DNA of 64,000 nucleotides from Krasilnikovozyma curviuscula (taxonomy: Eukaryota > Basidiomycota > Tremellomycetes > Cystofilobasidiales > Mrakiaceae), in the NCBI GenBank assembly GCA_014825775.1, contig MVAQ01000002.1, positions 124,001-188,000 on the forward strand. The letters are read 5' to 3'. Under the pieces are notes generated by a model. It had not been told where the DNA came from. It ran no database searches and saw only the letters and a program-made list of their open reading frames with translations. Shown here piece after piece: positions 63,395 through 64,000 of the stretch. Numbering within the stretch: the first letter of the stretch is position 1; every line of letters starts with the position of its first letter. The position numbers and the translations under genes are program-made.

Positions 63395-64000
63395 CTAAGA
63401 TATGGTGATTTCCCAATCCTGCACGATCCTGATAGGTGGGTTCTTGATGATGAGCTCGCTAGCCTCATACCCCACTTTCTTCTGATCCACGAACACGCCC
63501 GTATTGTACTCGAACTCAACAGCCTCCCCAGCAACAGTGACAGACGAAACCTTCTTCAAACCCAACACGACAATCTTCTCAACCCTAACGTGGGCGATCT
63601 TCTTCGCCCAAGCGTTCTCCTGTGGAGAATAAGCTTCGAGGGCTGAGCTACCCATGTTGTATATCCTTTCCGCAACGATGCTCGAGCTCTTCAGGACACC
63701 ACCGAAGCCCTTCTTGTCGCCGACAAACTCGAAGCCACGCCAGACGAACTCGCCAGACTCGTAGTTGTAAGAATCACCGTCGTCAACGTAGAGCTCACCA
63801 GAGGCATGGTGGTCTCTTCCAACGGCAACCACGAGCGTGAAAGGGTCCTGCCACATCAGAGGGGAGGATCTACGAGCGCGGAGTCGGAGCGGTACGATGG
63901 TACCTCCTTGGTGGAAGAGAGGAAGCTTGTTGAGCGGTGCAGAAACAGTGAAGTTTCGACCCATCTTGGCTGCTGGATAGAGCTGGTGAGTGAAGTAGTC
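63395..64000 (-). CDS. Glucosidase II catalytic alpha subunit (GH31), 3' end only
   Basis: The frame is open to the window edge, so only the last 200 or so residues are present. NFTVSAPLNKLPLFHQGGTI, then RLRARRSSPLMWQDPFTLVV and GELYVDDGDSYNYESGEFVW, match the C-terminal beta-sandwich domains of glucosidase II alpha. That enzyme removes the inner glucoses from N-glycans in the ER. The catalytic (beta/alpha)8 domain lies outside the window. The final residues are VQDWEITIS. Confidence 0.88.
   Translation of the reverse strand, partial: DYFTHQLYPAAKMGRNFTVSAPLNKLPLFHQGGTIVPLRLRARRSSPLMWQDPFTLVVAVGRDHHASGELYVDDGDSYNYESGEFVWRGFEFVGDKKGFGGVLKSSSIVAERIYNMGSSALEAYSPQENAWAKKIAHVRVEKIVVLGLKKVSSVTVAGEAVEFEYNTGVFVDQKKVGYEASELIIKNPPIRIVQDWEITIS

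Overview
This window is nuclear DNA from a basidiomycete yeast. The genes are dense and cut by many short introns, mostly about 40-110 nt with GT..AG ends. Families such as PacC/Rim101, WSC-GH71 alpha-1,3-glucanase, DUF3292 and TauD-like dioxygenases point to a fungus, and the gene styles suggest Tremellomycetes (Cryptococcus/Kwoniella-like). That placement is inferred from memory of families, not from a search. I rebuilt most gene models by hand: each exon chain keeps reading phase and restores a conserved family sequence. I saw no transposon, CRISPR array, rRNA or convincing tRNA.

Layout. 0-6 kb: the 3' end of an unrecognised multi-pass membrane protein (+), a secreted WSC-GH71 alpha-1,3-glucanase (+) and an unknown membrane protein (-). 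6-11 kb: two WD40 proteins in tandem (-), a DCAF11/WDR23-like CUL4 adaptor and RAE1/Gle2. 11-14 kb: an actin (+) that shares a bidirectional promoter region with RAE1. 13.6-22.5 kb (-): a seven-TM protein, pantothenate kinase, a doubtful small gene and the pH-response factor Rim101/PacC. 22.8-26.6 kb: a TMEM115-like Golgi protein (-) divergent from a NOPCHAP1-like factor (+). 26.8-34.4 kb (+): a lysophospholipid acyltransferase, an aldo-keto reductase and a large fasciclin-domain membrane protein. 35-42 kb (-): polyubiquitin, a TauD-like dioxygenase and eIF3b. 42.2-54.8 kb (+): a U1A/U2B''-like RRM protein, a second aldo-keto reductase with a decayed copy of its last exon downstream, a small amphipathic protein, a Zn2Cys6 transcription factor and a DUF3292 membrane protein. 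54.9-61.5 kb (-): S-formylglutathione hydrolase, lipoyl synthase and TFIIIB subunit BDP1. 62-64 kb: an alpha/beta hydrolase (+) and the 3' end of glucosidase II alpha (-).

The genes are mostly unrelated housekeeping and accessory functions, and I found no biosynthetic cluster or defence system. The most unusual signal is splicing architecture. Very small exons (9-22 nt) recur in at least six genes. S-formylglutathione hydrolase has three (10, 9 and 14 nt), one of which completes the catalytic histidine codon. Other oddities are an actin start codon split by an intron, a GC-AG intron forced by reading frame, a polyubiquitin gene with an intron at the same codon of every repeat, and a perfect 22-bp palindrome upstream of the glucanase gene.
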